A stretch of 64,000 bases of DNA, from positions 101,172 to 165,171 of the forward strand of contig JANSYL010000007.1 of assembly GCA_024742455.1 (NCBI GenBank), written 5' to 3'. A program made the position numbers and the translations under genes. Source of the stretch: Paracoccaceae bacterium. GTDB taxonomy: Bacteria > Pseudomonadota > Alphaproteobacteria > Rhodobacterales > Rhodobacteraceae. Below the pieces are notes generated by a model, which did no database searches, was not told where the DNA came from, and worked only from the letters and a program-made list of their open reading frames with translations. Shown here piece after piece: positions 1-10,136 of this stretch (position 1 is its first letter; each line of letters starts with the position of its first letter).

Positions 1-322
1 CGCTGAGCCCGTGACCGGCCAGATCATTGGTGCGTTTCTTCACGAAAAGCGAGCCATGCCCGCAATCATGCTGCAGCACGTAGAGCCGGACGCCGGAAAA
101 GGCGTTGATCACGATCAGCGGCAGGACCGCCCAGACCGTCGGCCAGGCCAGAACGGCGGCCCAGAGCGTCAGGAAATAGACCGCGAAGGTTCCGAAATAG
201 CTGACCGAGGCCAGCCGGTTGTCGCGCGCGGTCCAGTCGCGGGTGAAGCGGCGGATTTCCTGCGTTGCTTCTTCGCGGAAATTCGGAGTTATCTCGGGGC
301 GGTCAGCGGCAGCAGCATGCAT
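1..322 (-). CDS. Fatty-acid desaturase family protein (N-terminal part)
   Basis: Only the first 107 codons lie inside the window; the gene leaves the left edge. Reading the minus strand from the ATG at 322 gives an uninterrupted frame. Residues 44-80 form hydrophobic membrane segments and are followed by the first histidine box, HDCGH, at residues 85-89 (context LQHDCGHGSLF), the di-iron ligand motif of membrane fatty-acid desaturases. The family uses O2 to introduce a double bond into acyl chains in the membrane. Substrate cannot be told because the later histidine boxes are outside. The start has only a weak ribosome-binding sequence. It is followed by glyA in the same direction upstream, 144 bases away. 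Confidence 0.8.
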   Translation of the reverse strand, partial: MHAAAADRPEITPNFREEATQEIRRFTRDWTARDNRLASVSYFGTFAVYFLTLWAAVLAWPTVWAVLPLIVINAFSGVRLYVLQHDCGHGSLFVKKRTNDLAGHGLS

Positions 323-466
323 TGTTTTCGTCCGAAGCTTGGCAGGGTGCAAACGATAACAGGCGTGACGAGCAGGCCAGCAATCCTGACCCACCCACGG
401 CGTCATGCCACGAGATTCTTCCAAACGCAACGGTTTACGTGACAGGCAATTCCTGCCGAAAACCCG

Positions 467-1762
467 TCAAAGCTTTGGATAGATTGGGAATTTCCCGCAT
501 AGGTCGAGCACTTCACCGGCAACCTTGGCTTCGACTTCGCCATTGCCGTCGACGCCATTGGCCGCCAGGCCATCGACCACTTCGACGATCCAGTCGGCGA
601 TCTGGCGGAACTCGGGCGTGCCGAACCCGCGCGTGGTGCCCGCCGGGCTGCCCAGGCGGATGCCCGAGGTGATGGTGGGTTTTTCGGTGTCGAAGGGGAT
701 GCCGTTCTTGTTCGTGGTGATATGGGCCCGGCCGAGCGCCTTTTCGGTCTCGTTGCCCTTCACGCCCTTGGGGCGCAGATCGACCAGCATCACATGGGTG
801 TCGGTGCCGCCGGTGACGATATCCAGACCGCCCTTCATCAGCTGATCGGCCATGGCCTGTGCATTGGCGATCACCTGCGCCTGATATTCCTTGAACTCGG
901 GGCGCAGCGCTTCGCCGAAGGCGACGGCCTTGCCCGCGATGACATGCATCAGCGGGCCGCCCTGGATCCCGGGGAAGATGGCGGAGTTGAATTTCTTCGC
1001 CAGCGCCTCGTCATCGGTCAGGATCATGCCGCCGCGCGGGCCGCGCAGGGTCTTGTGCGTCGTGGTGGTCGCAACATGGGCATGCGGGAAGGGCGAGGGG
1101 TAATGGCCGCTTGCCACCAGCCCCGCGAAATGGGCCATGTCGACGAGAAGATAGGCACCCACGCTATCCGCGATCTCGCGCATTTTCGCGAAATCGATGA
1201 TGCGTGGAATGGCAGAGCCGCCGGCGATGATCAGTTTGGGCTTATGTTCGGCGGTCAGCTCGGCCACCTGGTCATAGTCGATCTGCAGGTCCTGCTGGCG
1301 CACGCCGTACTGGATGGCGTTGAACCATTTGCCCGACTGGTTCGGTTTCGCGCCATGGGTCAGATGCCCGCCTGCATCAAGGCTCATGCCGAGAATGGTG
1401 TCGCCCGGCTGCAGCAGGGCGGTGAACACCCCTTGGTTGGCCTGGCTGCCGGAGTTCGGCTGGACGTTGGCAAAGCCCACGTTGAACAGTTTCCTGGCGC
1501 GCTCGATCGCCAGATCCTCGGCGATATCGACATACTGGCAGCCCCCGTAATAGCGGCGGCCCGGGTAGCCCTCGGCGTATTTGTTGGTCATCACGCCGCC
1601 CTGCGCTTCCATCACCGCAGCGGACACGATGTTTTCCGAGGCGATCAGTTCGATCTCGTCGCGCTGGCGGCCCAGTTCCTGGCGCATCGCGGCGAAGATT
1701 TCTGGGTCGCGGGTTTCCAGGCTTTCGGTGAAGAAACCGGCATCACGGTGGGGGGCGTTCAT
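467..1762 (-). CDS. glyA: Serine hydroxymethyltransferase
   Basis: This 431-residue protein interconverts serine and glycine with tetrahydrofolate, feeding one-carbon units to purine, thymidylate and methionine synthesis in the cytoplasm. The PLP-binding motif [14 protein letters not shown] is present with the Schiff-base lysine at residue 237, along with the N-terminal ELIASEN and the YPGRRYYGG segments of the family. The frame stays open for 77 further codons upstream, but the ATG at 1762 is preceded by AGGAGC at good spacing and matches the normal family length. It is divergent from nadK. No obvious intrinsic terminator follows the stop. Confidence 0.97.
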   Translation of the reverse strand: MNAPHRDAGFFTESLETRDPEIFAAMRQELGRQRDEIELIASENIVSAAVMEAQGGVMTNKYAEGYPGRRYYGGCQYVDIAEDLAIERARKLFNVGFANVQPNSGSQANQGVFTALLQPGDTILGMSLDAGGHLTHGAKPNQSGKWFNAIQYGVRQQDLQIDYDQVAELTAEHKPKLIIAGGSAIPRIIDFAKMREIADSVGAYLLVDMAHFAGLVASGHYPSPFPHAHVATTTTHKTLRGPRGGMILTDDEALAKKFNSAIFPGIQGGPLMHVIAGKAVAFGEALRPEFKEYQAQVIANAQAMADQLMKGGLDIVTGGTDTHVMLVDLRPKGVKGNETEKALGRAHITTNKNGIPFDTEKPTITSGIRLGSPAGTTRGFGTPEFRQIADWIVEVVDGLAANGVDGNGEVEAKVAGEVLDLCGKFPIYPKL

Positions 1763-1931
1763 CGGGCAGCTCCTGACTGTGCAGCATATGCGTTGCGCTG
1801 ATGTAGGGCAAACGGGCGCCCTGTGAAAGCTTGGAAACGGCGCTTTGGGCCGCAGTTGCGCGCCGATTGGCGCATTGCGTTTCGCATCCGCGCGGGCGAG
1901 GGTCGCCGAAATTGGGGAGAGGAGGGCGCCC

Positions 1932-2699
1932 ATGCCCGCCGCGCGCAACATCGCCTTTCTGGCCTCGGATGCCGAGATCGCCCGGGCCGCCAAGGCTGAG
2001 CTGGAATCGATCTACGGCACCTTTGCGGTCGAAGAGGCGGACGTGATCGTCGCGCTGGGCGGTGACGGCTTCATGCTGTCGACGCTGCATGACACGCAGG
2101 AGATCGACGCCCCGGTCTACGGAATGAACCGGGGGACCGTGGGGTTCCTGATGAACGAATTCGCAGCCGAAGGTTTGATCGAGCGGCTGGAGGCGGCCGA
2201 GGAAGAGGTGATCAACCCGCTCCACATGCGGGCCGTGACCACGGGCGGCGAGGTGGTCGAGGCGCTTGCGATCAACGAGGTCAGCCTGCTCAGGGCCGGG
2301 CCGCAGGCGGCGAAGCTGAAGATCCATATCGACGGCAAGATGCGGATGGAGGAGCTGGTCTGCGATGGCGCGCTGCTGAGCACACCGGCCGGGTCGACCG
2401 CGTATAACTATTCCGCCCACGGGCCGATCCTGCCCATCGGATCGGATGTGCTGGCGCTGACGGCGGTGGCGGCGTTCCGGCCGCGGCGCTGGCGCGGGGC
2501 GTTGTTGCCCAAGACCGCCGTGGTGCGGTTCGAGGTGACCGAACCGGGCAAGCGCCCCGTGATGGCCGATGCCGACAGCCGGTCGGTGGCAAATGTCGCC
2601 TCGGTCGAGATCCGGTCCTACCCGGAAGTGGCGCATCGTATCCTGTTCGACCCCGGCCACGGGCTGGAAGAGCGTCTGATCCAGGAACAATTCGTGTGA
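1932..2699 (+). CDS. nadK: NAD kinase
   Basis: This 255-residue enzyme phosphorylates NAD to NADP with ATP or polyphosphate. Visible family motifs are LGGDGFML (the GGDG nucleotide motif), the [10 protein letters not shown] loop, the conserved NEVSLLR segment and [15 protein letters not shown]. The frame is open 29 codons further upstream, but the ATG at 1932 follows GGAGAGGAGGG and gives the usual N terminus. NADP supply fits the next gene downstream, an NADP-type malic enzyme, although 80 bases separate them and maeB may have its own promoter. Confidence 0.95.
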   Translation: MPAARNIAFLASDAEIARAAKAELESIYGTFAVEEADVIVALGGDGFMLSTLHDTQEIDAPVYGMNRGTVGFLMNEFAAEGLIERLEAAEEEVINPLHMRAVTTGGEVVEALAINEVSLLRAGPQAAKLKIHIDGKMRMEELVCDGALLSTPAGSTAYNYSAHGPILPIGSDVLALTAVAAFRPRRWRGALLPKTAVVRFEVTEPGKRPVMADADSRSVANVASVEIRSYPEVAHRILFDPGHGLEERLIQEQFV

Positions 2700-2743
2700 T
2701 GCCACTTGCGGCGCCGGGCCGCGTTTCGCGGGACGCCGGGGTA

Positions 2744-2757
2744 GTTTAACGCTAAAC
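2744..2757. promoter_or_regulatory. Palindromic site upstream of maeB
   Basis: GTTTAACGCTAAAC is an imperfect palindrome (arms GTTTA/TAAAC) around a central CG, 22 bases before the maeB start. The shape resembles LacI-family operators; R. sphaeroides CceR, a LacI-family regulator of central carbon metabolism, uses sites of this general kind. The assignment to CceR is inference only. Confidence 0.35.
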
Positions 2758-2779
2758 CATCGGCGCGAGGGAGGCTGCG

Positions 2780-5059
2780 ATGGCAACGGACGAACCCGAC
2801 AGTTTGCGCGAGGCGGCGCTGTATTATCACCAGTTTCCGCGCCCCGGTAAGCTGGAAATCCGCGCCACCAAGCCGCTGGCCAATGGCCGCGACCTGAGCC
2901 GCGCCTACAGCCCCGGCGTGGCCGAGGCCAGCCGCGAGATCCAGGCTGACCCGGCGGCCGCAGCGAAATACACGGCGCGCGGCAACCTTGTGGCCGTGGT
3001 GTCGAACGGCACCGCCGTGCTGGGCCTTGGCAATATCGGCGCGCTGGCCTCGAAACCGGTGATGGAGGGCAAGGCGGTTCTGTTCAAGAAATTCGCCAAT
3101 ATCGACTGTTTCGATCTGGAAGTGGATGAGCCTGACCCCGAACGGCTGGCCGAGATCGTCTGCGCGCTGGAACCCAGTTTCGGGGCGATCAATCTCGAAG
3201 ACATCAAGGCCCCCGATTGTTTCATCGTCGAACAGATTTGCCGCGAGCGGATGAATATCCCCGTTTTCCATGACGACCAGCACGGCACCGCCATCGTCGT
3301 GGGGGCGGCGGCGACCAATGCCCTGCATGTCATGGGCAAGCGGTTCAAGGAGATCAAGGTGGTGTCGACCGGGGGGGGCGCGGCGGGGATCGCCTGCCTC
3401 AACATGCTTCTGAAACTGGGGGTCAGGCGGGAAAACGTCTGGCTCTGCGACCTCGACGGGTTGGTCTACACCGGGCGCGAGGCCGGGATGACCCCGCAAA
3501 AGGCCGAATACGCGCAAGGCACGACACCTGCGGGACTGGCCGATGTGATCGCGGGGGCGGACCTGTTCCTTGGCCTCAGCGGCCCCGGCGTTCTGACACC
3601 GGAAATGGTGCAGACAATGGCCGAACGCCCGGTCATATTCGCGCTGGCAAACCCCACGCCCGAAATCCTGCCCGACCAGGTGCGCGCCGTTGCGCCGGAG
3701 GCCATCATCGCCACCGGCCGGTCGGATTTTCCCAACCAGGTCAACAACGTATTGTGTTTTCCCTTCATCTTTCGGGGCGCGCTGGATGTCGGCGCGACCG
3801 AGATCAACGATGCGATGCAACTGGCCTGTATCGACGGGATCGCGGCGCTGGCCCGCGCCACCACAAGCGCCGAGGCGGCGGCGGCATATCGCGGCGAAAA
3901 GCTGACCTTCGGGGCCGATTACCTCATCCCCAAACCCTTCGACCCGCGCCTGATGGCGGTGGTGGCCGGCGCCGTGGCCGAGGCCGCGATGGCATCCGGC
4001 GTGGCGACGCGGCCCCTGGAGGATATCGCGGCCTACAAGGCGACGCTCAACCAGGCGGTCTATCGCTCGGCCCTGATCATGCGGCCCGTGTTCGAGGCCG
4101 CCAGTGCCACATCGCGGCGGATCGTGTTCGCCGAGGGCGAGGATGAACGGGTGCTGCGCGCCGCGCAGGCGATGCTGGAGGAAACCACCGAAACCCCGAT
4201 CCTGATCGGGCGCCCCGAGGTGGTGGAGGCACGGGCCGAACGGGCGGGGCTGAAGATCAGGCCGACCCAGGATTTCGAACTGGTGAACCCCGAAAACGAT
4301 CCGCGCTACCGTGATTACTGGGGCACCTATCATGAGCTGATGGCCCGGCGCGGCGTCACCCCCGACCTCGCGCGTGCGATCCTGCGCACCAACACCACCG
4401 CGATCGGGGCCATCATGGTGCACCGGGGCGAGGCGGATTCGCTGATCTGCGGCACATTCGGGCAATACCTGTGGCACCTGAACTATGTCGATCAGGTGCT
4501 GGGGCGCGACGGGCTCAGCCCCGTGGGGGCGCTCAGCCTGATGATCATGGAAGACGGGCCGATCTTCGTGGCCGACACCCAGATCAACCCGGTGCCGACC
4601 CCGGACCAGATCGCCGAAACCGTTGTGGGGGCCGCGCGACATGTCCGCCGCTTTGGCCTGACCCCGCAGATCGCTCTGTGTTCATCCAGCCAGTTCGGAA
4701 ACCTGGACAGCGACAGTGGCCAGCGGATGCGTGCCGCGCGGGACCTCCTGGACGCGCGTGGGGTCGATTTCTGCTATGAGGGCGAGATGCATGTGGACAG
4801 CGCGCTGGACCCTGAATTGCGCGGTCGCATCTTTCCAGGTTCGCGTCTGCAGGGGGTGGCCAATGTGCTGGTCTTCGCCTCGACCGACGCCGCCGGCGCC
4901 ACGCGAAACATATTGAAGATGAAGGCCAACGGGCTGGAGGTGGGGCCGATCCTGATGGGAATGGGCAACCGCGCCCATATCGTGACCCCGTCTATCACCG
5001 CACGCGGCATCCTCAACATCGCGGCGCTGGCCGGAACACCCGTGACCCATTACGGCTGA
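2780..5059 (+). CDS. maeB: NADP-dependent malic enzyme with phosphotransacetylase-like C domain
   Basis: This 759-residue protein oxidatively decarboxylates malate to pyruvate, giving NADPH. The N-terminal half (about residues 15-430) is the malic enzyme: [12 protein letters not shown], the metal/substrate loop FHDDQHGTA and the dinucleotide motif [11 protein letters not shown] are visible. The C-terminal half (about 440-759) is a phosphotransacetylase-like domain (for example [14 protein letters not shown] and the [11 protein letters not shown] region), which in the MaeB class is regulatory rather than catalytic. Length agrees with the proteobacterial MaeB class. GAGGGAGG precedes the ATG. 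It runs convergently into the 5067-5576 gene with only seven bases between them. Confidence 0.95.
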   Translation: MATDEPDSLREAALYYHQFPRPGKLEIRATKPLANGRDLSRAYSPGVAEASREIQADPAAAAKYTARGNLVAVVSNGTAVLGLGNIGALASKPVMEGKAVLFKKFANIDCFDLEVDEPDPERLAEIVCALEPSFGAINLEDIKAPDCFIVEQICRERMNIPVFHDDQHGTAIVVGAAATNALHVMGKRFKEIKVVSTGGGAAGIACLNMLLKLGVRRENVWLCDLDGLVYTGREAGMTPQKAEYAQGTTPAGLADVIAGADLFLGLSGPGVLTPEMVQTMAERPVIFALANPTPEILPDQVRAVAPEAIIATGRSDFPNQVNNVLCFPFIFRGALDVGATEINDAMQLACIDGIAALARATTSAEAAAAYRGEKLTFGADYLIPKPFDPRLMAVVAGAVAEAAMASGVATRPLEDIAAYKATLNQAVYRSALIMRPVFEAASATSRRIVFAEGEDERVLRAAQAMLEETTETPILIGRPEVVEARAERAGLKIRPTQDFELVNPENDPRYRDYWGTYHELMARRGVTPDLARAILRTNTTAIGAIMVHRGEADSLICGTFGQYLWHLNYVDQVLGRDGLSPVGALSLMIMEDGPIFVADTQINPVPTPDQIAETVVGAARHVRRFGLTPQIALCSSSQFGNLDSDSGQRMRAARDLLDARGVDFCYEGEMHVDSALDPELRGRIFPGSRLQGVANVLVFASTDAAGATRNILKMKANGLEVGPILMGMGNRAHIVTPSITARGILNIAALAGTPVTHYG

Positions 5060-5066
5060 GCGGGCC

Positions 5067-5576
5067 TTATTCCGCCACGGGGCATCGGTTCATCACGGTG
5101 TCGAACGCCCGGTCGGCCCCGGCGAGGGCGAAGGGGCGGTGGTGGGTGGCCACGGCCGTGATCACCACGACGCCACGTGTGCCCCGGCGCATATGGTCGA
5201 CAAGGCCTGCGTCGCGGGCGGGATCGTAGATGGCAGTGTATTGCATTTCCGGCCCGGGCAGGCGCGTCAGGTCGATGACGGCATATTCGGTATCGTCGAC
5301 GCGGAACTGAATGGTGCGGGCTTCGGGCAACACGATGCGCCCCGCGAAATACAGATGCCAGGCGAGCGGTTCCTCGACCTGGCAGCCAAGCGAGAGGCAG
5401 AACATGTTTCCGGTTTCTTCATCGGCGTCCGGGCAGATCATCGCGCGGTGGAGGATGCCCGGCGCGGTCGTGGCGTCGTGAAGGGACCATTCGACCTCAT
5501 CTTCTGCCTGCGCAGGAAGACCGGCGAAGACAGGCACGATCAAAAGGACGAGCGGGGCGACAATACGGTGCAGCAT
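5067..5576 (-). CDS. Secreted protein of unknown function
   Basis: This 169-residue protein starts with a clear signal peptide (MLHRIVAPLVLLIVPVFAGL, likely cleaved after AQA near residue 24). The mature part contains four cysteines (three in a close group MICPDADEETGNMFCLSLGC, one near the C terminus), suggesting disulfides in the periplasm, and alternating beta-like stretches. I do not recognise a named family. It lies 71 bases downstream of the small membrane-protein gene 5648-5899 on the same strand and could be co-transcribed with it. An AAAGG-type ribosome-binding site precedes the ATG. Confidence 0.75.
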   Translation of the reverse strand: MLHRIVAPLVLLIVPVFAGLPAQAEDEVEWSLHDATTAPGILHRAMICPDADEETGNMFCLSLGCQVEEPLAWHLYFAGRIVLPEARTIQFRVDDTEYAVIDLTRLPGPEMQYTAIYDPARDAGLVDHMRRGTRGVVVITAVATHHRPFALAGADRAFDTVMNRCPVAE

Positions 5577-5647
5577 CGGCGGGACCTTTCGAATTTGATC
5601 CCACCGTTGCCCGGCTGTGCCCGCAGCGCAATGCGCCCGATTGCCCC

Positions 5648-5899
5648 TCAGCCCAGGGTAATGCGCAACAGGAAGAGAAACATCACCGCCGCCGCGATCA
5701 GGGCCGAGATGACGAGGGCCGGAAAGCCAAAGGTCAGCACGGCGATCGCCACCAGCGAGACCACCGCGATGATCGCTGCGTAGGCATTATCGACATCTCC
5801 TTCGACCACTTCGCGGGCCATGCGCCCGATCACGGGAATACGGTAGGTGATATGGCGGGTCAGCATCCGCTGGCGCGGCGGTTCCGGGGCGAGGCTCAT
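5648..5899 (-). CDS. Small inner-membrane protein, unknown function
   Basis: This 83-residue protein has a basic N-terminal tail (residues 1-35, with RQRMLTRHITYR) followed by two hydrophobic helices (about 38-57 and 60-79) separated by a short turn, so both ends probably face the cytoplasm. The frame is open 53 codons upstream, but only the ATG at 5899 follows a good ribosome-binding sequence (AAGGAAA) and the upstream stretch looks like shadow translation. I do not recognise the family. It is divergent from prpE. Confidence 0.7.
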   Translation of the reverse strand: MSLAPEPPRQRMLTRHITYRIPVIGRMAREVVEGDVDNAYAAIIAVVSLVAIAVLTFGFPALVISALIAAAVMFLFLLRITLG

Positions 5900-6085
5900 G
5901 AGCGTTTCCTTGGCAAGGGGTGTCAGTGTTCGCAAGGTGGGAAATGGCGCGCCCCGTCCGTCCCGACAGGGGACAGGGCGTCGCAGGCGCGCAAGCCGCG
6001 CTGCGGCAATGAAACCGAATTGCGCGCACCGGTCGGGCCGGGATAGGAAATTACGCAACTCTGGGGCGAAGAAGGGACATCAGCC

Positions 6086-7984
6086 ATGGGATATGCAGAG
6101 ATCTACCGCCGGGCGCAGACTGATCCCGAGGGTTTCTGGATGGAGGCCGCCGAGGCCATCGACTGGGTGCAGCCCCCCTCGAAGGCGCTGTTTGCCGATA
6201 ACGCCCCGCTTTACGAATGGTTCGCCGATGGCATGGTCAACACCTGCTGGAACGCCGTCGACCGCCATGTCGAGGCAGGGCATGGCGACCGGGTCGCGAT
6301 CATCCATGACAGCCCCCTGACCGGCACCACCCACAAGATCACCTATGCCGAGCTGCAGGCCCGGGTGGCGAGCCTTGCCGGGGCGCTGCGGGCCAAGGGT
6401 GTCGAAAAGGGCGATCGCGTCATCATCTACATGCCGATGGTGCCCGAAGCGGTGGAGGCGATGCTGGCCTGCGGGCGGATCGGGGCGATCCATTCGGTCG
6501 TCTTCGGCGGGTTCGCGTCGAACGAACTGGCCGTGCGGATCGACGATTGCCAGCCGAAATGCATTATCGCCGCCTCCTGCGGGATCGAGCCGGGCCGGGT
6601 GGTGCATTACAAGCCGTTGCTGGATGGCGCGCTGGACCTGGCCGCGCACAAGCCCGAATTCTGCGTGATTTTCCAGCGTGAGCAAGAGGTCGCGAAGCTG
6701 GAGGAGGGGCGCGATGTCGATTGGCACGCGTTCCAGTACGGGGTGGACCCTGCGGAATGCGTGCCGGTCGAGGGCAACCACCCGTCCTATATCCTCTACA
6801 CCTCGGGCACGACCGGTCAGCCCAAGGGCGTGGTGCGCCACACCGCCGGCCACCTGGTGGCGCTGAACTGGTCGATGCGCAACCTTTACGACATGCAGCC
6901 GGGCGAGGTGTTCTGGGCGGCGTCCGATGTGGGCTGGGTCGTGGGCCATTCCTATATCTGTTATGCGCCGCTGGTTTACGGCTGCACCACCATCGTGTTC
7001 GAAGGCAAGCCCGTGGGCACGCCCGATGCAGGCACGTTCTGGCGCGTGATCCGGGACCACAAGGTCAAATGCCTGTTCACCGCCCCGACCGCGTTTCGCG
7101 CGATCAAGCGCGACGATCCGCAAGGTGCGCTGGTGAAGGATTACGACCTGTCGAGCCTGGAAAGCCTGTTCCTGGCCGGTGAACGGGCCGATCCGGACAC
7201 GATCAAATGGGCACAGGACAAGCTGGGCGTGCCGGTGATCGACCACTGGTGGCAGACCGAAACCGGCTGGGCTATCGCGGGCAACCCGCTGGGGATCGAG
7301 AAGCTGCCGGTCAAGATCGGGTCACCCGCCGTGGCGATGCCGGGCTATGACGTGCAGATCCTCGATGAGGGCGGCCATCCGATGAAACCGGGTGAACTGG
7401 GGGCCATCGCGGTCAAGCTGCCGCTTCCGCCGGGCACCCTGCCGACGCTGTGGAACGCCGAGGCGCGGTATCGCAAAAGCTACCTGGAACACTTCCCGGG
7501 CTACTACGAAACGGGCGATGCGGGATATGTGGATGAGGACGGATACCTTTACATCATGGCGCGCACCGATGACGTCATAAACGTGGCCGGGCACCGCCTT
7601 TCGACCGGCGCGATGGAGGAGGTTCTGGCCGCCCATCCCGACGTCGCCGAATGCGCGGTCATCGGGGTGACCGACAGCCTGAAAGGGCAGTTGCCGATGG
7701 GGTTTGTGTGCCTGAACAAGGGCACGATCACCTCGGCCGAGGATGTCGTGGCCGATTGCGTGAAACTGGTGCGCGACCAGATCGGCCCGGTGGCAGCCTT
7801 CAAGCTGGCCGTGGTTGTGGAACGCCTGCCCAAGACCCGGTCGGGCAAGATATTGCGCGCCACGATGGTCAAGATCGCGGATGGGGCGGATTACAAGATG
7901 CCCGCCACCATCGATGACCCGGCGATCCTGGATGAGATCGCCGAGGCCGTTGCGGAACTGGGCTACGGGCGCGCGCCGGCCTGA
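6086..7984 (+). CDS. prpE: Propionyl-CoA synthetase
   Basis: This 632-residue AMP-forming ligase activates propionate to propionyl-CoA, the entry to the methylcitrate or methylmalonyl-CoA routes. The ATP-binding P-loop is YTSGTTGQPKGVVR (about residues 239-252), the A8 hinge region is YLYIMARTDDVINVAGHRLS, and the acylation-controlled lysine lies in TRSGKILRATM near residue 592. Length, N terminus (GYAEIYRRAQTDPEGFW) and the WWQTETGWAI motif match PrpE rather than acetyl-CoA synthetase. AAGAAGGG precedes the ATG. It is followed 43 bases later by a hybrid kinase gene in the same direction. Confidence 0.93.
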   Translation: MGYAEIYRRAQTDPEGFWMEAAEAIDWVQPPSKALFADNAPLYEWFADGMVNTCWNAVDRHVEAGHGDRVAIIHDSPLTGTTHKITYAELQARVASLAGALRAKGVEKGDRVIIYMPMVPEAVEAMLACGRIGAIHSVVFGGFASNELAVRIDDCQPKCIIAASCGIEPGRVVHYKPLLDGALDLAAHKPEFCVIFQREQEVAKLEEGRDVDWHAFQYGVDPAECVPVEGNHPSYILYTSGTTGQPKGVVRHTAGHLVALNWSMRNLYDMQPGEVFWAASDVGWVVGHSYICYAPLVYGCTTIVFEGKPVGTPDAGTFWRVIRDHKVKCLFTAPTAFRAIKRDDPQGALVKDYDLSSLESLFLAGERADPDTIKWAQDKLGVPVIDHWWQTETGWAIAGNPLGIEKLPVKIGSPAVAMPGYDVQILDEGGHPMKPGELGAIAVKLPLPPGTLPTLWNAEARYRKSYLEHFPGYYETGDAGYVDEDGYLYIMARTDDVINVAGHRLSTGAMEEVLAAHPDVAECAVIGVTDSLKGQLPMGFVCLNKGTITSAEDVVADCVKLVRDQIGPVAAFKLAVVVERLPKTRSGKILRATMVKIADGADYKMPATIDDPAILDEIAEAVAELGYGRAPA

Positions 7985-8027
7985 AACGCTTTCACATGTA
8001 AGGGATTGCTGGTAGTGTCTCCAGGGT

Positions 8028-9602
8028 GTGAGTAACTCGGGGGCGCGTGTGAAGGACACCGGCGAGACCAGAGATACCGGACAACAGGACACTTTTCCGC
8101 GCCAGGCGACGGTGCTGGAGACGCTGCAGCTTTTCACGCATGATATCCGGTCGGCGATGTCCGATGTCGTGGGTGGTCTGCGCCTGATCGACACCCATGA
8201 CCTGTCCGCCGAAACCCGCACCCAGATCGACCGCGTGCGTGCGGCGGGCGATACGCTGGCCGCCCTTGTCGATGCCGCGCTGATGGCGGCGGCGGGCGAA
8301 ACCCGCATCCACGAAGCCGAGGCCGACACCCGGATGGACGCGTGGCTGTCGGCGCTTGCCGGGCGATGGTCGGGCCGGGCGCAGGCGGAACGGTCCAGTT
8401 TCTCGGTCGATCCGGGTGCCTGCATGCCCCACCGTCTGCGGCTGGCCCAGGTGACACTGGACCGGATCGTGGGCAACCTGATCGGCAATGCGCTGAACCA
8501 TGCGCGCGGCGCGCCGGTGGTGCTGGTCATCGAGGGCCGGCCCGGCGCGGGCGTCAAGCTGCGCATCGTGGATGGCGGCAAGGGCTATCCCGAGGCGGTC
8601 CTGCGCGAAGTGTCGGAACGCGGTGAGGCGTCGCCCATCGGGGCCGGCGCGGGCAGCGGCCTGGGCTTGCGGATCGTGGCGGAATTGTCGCGGCAGGCCG
8701 GGGGGCATCTGACGCTGGAAAACGCCGAGGTGGGCGGCGGTGTCGCCACCCTGCACCTGCCCGACCAGGCGGTGGTGTGGGACAGCGCCCCGGCTGCCCC
8801 CTGCGCCCCGCCCGATCTGAGCGGGCTGCGCCTGCTGGTGGCCGAGGACAACCTGACCAACCAGACCATCCTGCGCCAGCTGCTGGGCAAGATGCAGGCC
8901 GAGGTTGTGTTCGTTGCCGACGGGGTGGCGGCGCTGGAGGTGGCCGCGCGCGAGGTCTTCGACCTTGCGCTGATCGATATCGAGATGCCCCGCAAATCGG
9001 GGCTCGAGGTGATGCGCGGCATCCGTGCGATGGAGGAACCGCGCGCCTCGATGCCCCTGATCGCGCTGACCGCCTATGTGCTGCGCGACAATCGCGAGGC
9101 GATCTATGCCGCGGGTGCGGATGGCATTATCGGCAAGCCGATTGCCTCGGGCACGGCCTTCGGGCGGGCGATCCTGCGCCATGTCGGACGGCCCGACGGG
9201 ATGCCGGGTGCCGCGGAGGTTCTGGGTGGTCGCATCGATGACAGTTGCGGGGTCAAGCTGGACCATGCCCGGTTCGCCGCGCTGATGGAGGTGGCGGGCC
9301 CGGACGGGCGCGCGGAACTGCTGGAGCGGCTGGACGAGGACCTGAGGGCCGTGCGCGCGGCGTTGGACATCGCGGTGCCCGACAAGACGATCGGCGAGAT
9401 ACGCGCGCAGACCCATATCCTGATCGCCTTGGCAGGTGCGGTTGGCGCGGACCGGCTGGCCCGGCTGGCCGAGGTTCTGAACATCGCCGCCAAGCGGCAG
9501 CGGCTGGAGGATTTCGCGGGTCTCTATGGCCCCTGCCGTGCCGAACTGGGTGACCTGATCACCCATGTCGCCGCCGAGGCGCGCGCAGCCCCGGTGGCCT
9601 GA
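8028..9602 (+). CDS. Soluble hybrid histidine kinase with receiver and HPt-like domains
   Basis: This 524-residue protein has no membrane segment or recognisable sensory domain. In order: a dimerisation/phosphoacceptor helix with H38 in FTHDIRSAM; an ATPase domain with N box (VGNLIGNALNHA, 148-159), G1 (VDGGKGYPE) and G2 (GSGLGLRIV); a receiver domain (267-375) with acidic pocket AEDN, phosphoacceptor D317 in ALIDIEMP, T348 and K370; and a C-terminal helical HPt-like region with H463 in THILIALAGAVGA. All relay residues are present, so a full His-Asp-His relay is plausible. The start is a GTG after CTCCAGGG. No output partner is next to it. Confidence 0.85.
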   Translation: MSNSGARVKDTGETRDTGQQDTFPRQATVLETLQLFTHDIRSAMSDVVGGLRLIDTHDLSAETRTQIDRVRAAGDTLAALVDAALMAAAGETRIHEAEADTRMDAWLSALAGRWSGRAQAERSSFSVDPGACMPHRLRLAQVTLDRIVGNLIGNALNHARGAPVVLVIEGRPGAGVKLRIVDGGKGYPEAVLREVSERGEASPIGAGAGSGLGLRIVAELSRQAGGHLTLENAEVGGGVATLHLPDQAVVWDSAPAAPCAPPDLSGLRLLVAEDNLTNQTILRQLLGKMQAEVVFVADGVAALEVAAREVFDLALIDIEMPRKSGLEVMRGIRAMEEPRASMPLIALTAYVLRDNREAIYAAGADGIIGKPIASGTAFGRAILRHVGRPDGMPGAAEVLGGRIDDSCGVKLDHARFAALMEVAGPDGRAELLERLDEDLRAVRAALDIAVPDKTIGEIRAQTHILIALAGAVGADRLARLAEVLNIAAKRQRLEDFAGLYGPCRAELGDLITHVAAEARAAPVA

Positions 9603-9728
9603 CCTGCCCGAACGTCGCGCGCCGCCTGTGCCGCGATCGGCCGCCGAAACTGCACGGGACTTGCATGGCGCGCAGACGCACCGCAGACTGCACCCCTGTC
9701 CGGTTCTGCCTGCCCGAAGGAGGCCCGC

Positions 9729-10136
9729 ATGCCCCCCCGTCCCCCGCTTGTCGAAGCCGCCGCCGAAGTGCGCCTGCGCGCCCATGCGCCCTATTCCGGG
9801 TTCAAGGTCGGCGCCGCGATCCTGAGCGTCGAGGGCCACGAACATCGCGGCTGCAATGTCGAGAACGTGGCCTATCCCGAGGGCACCTGTGCAGAGGCGG
9901 GGGCGATCGCGGCGATGATCGCGGCGGGTGACAGGCGGATCGCCGAGGTGGCGGTGATCGCCGACAGCCCGACGCCGGTGCCCCCCTGCGGTGGGTGCCG
10001 TCAGAAACTGGCCGAGTTTGCTGATCCGGATGTGCCGGTGACGCTGGCCACGACATCGGGCGCATTGCTGCACACCACCGTGGCGGAGTTGCTGCCGGGC
10101 GCCTTTGATGCGGGCCATATGGAAGGCAGCGCATGA
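9729..10136 (+). CDS. cdd: Cytidine deaminase
   Basis: This 135-residue enzyme deaminates cytidine and deoxycytidine to uridine and deoxyuridine. The zinc site is complete: CAEAGA (the Cys and catalytic Glu) and PCGGCRQ (two Cys), with the substrate motif GCNVENVAYPEG. Length is typical of the small tetrameric form. A strong AGGAGG precedes the ATG. It is the first gene of the salvage operon and overlaps deoA by ATGA, giving translational coupling. Confidence 0.96.
   Translation: MPPRPPLVEAAAEVRLRAHAPYSGFKVGAAILSVEGHEHRGCNVENVAYPEGTCAEAGAIAAMIAAGDRRIAEVAVIADSPTPVPPCGGCRQKLAEFADPDVPVTLATTSGALLHTTVAELLPGAFDAGHMEGSA

Noticed and set aside
2618..4642. Long minus-strand open frame over maeB
   Set aside because: Low-complexity His/Arg/Gly translation opposite a confident gene; typical GC shadow.
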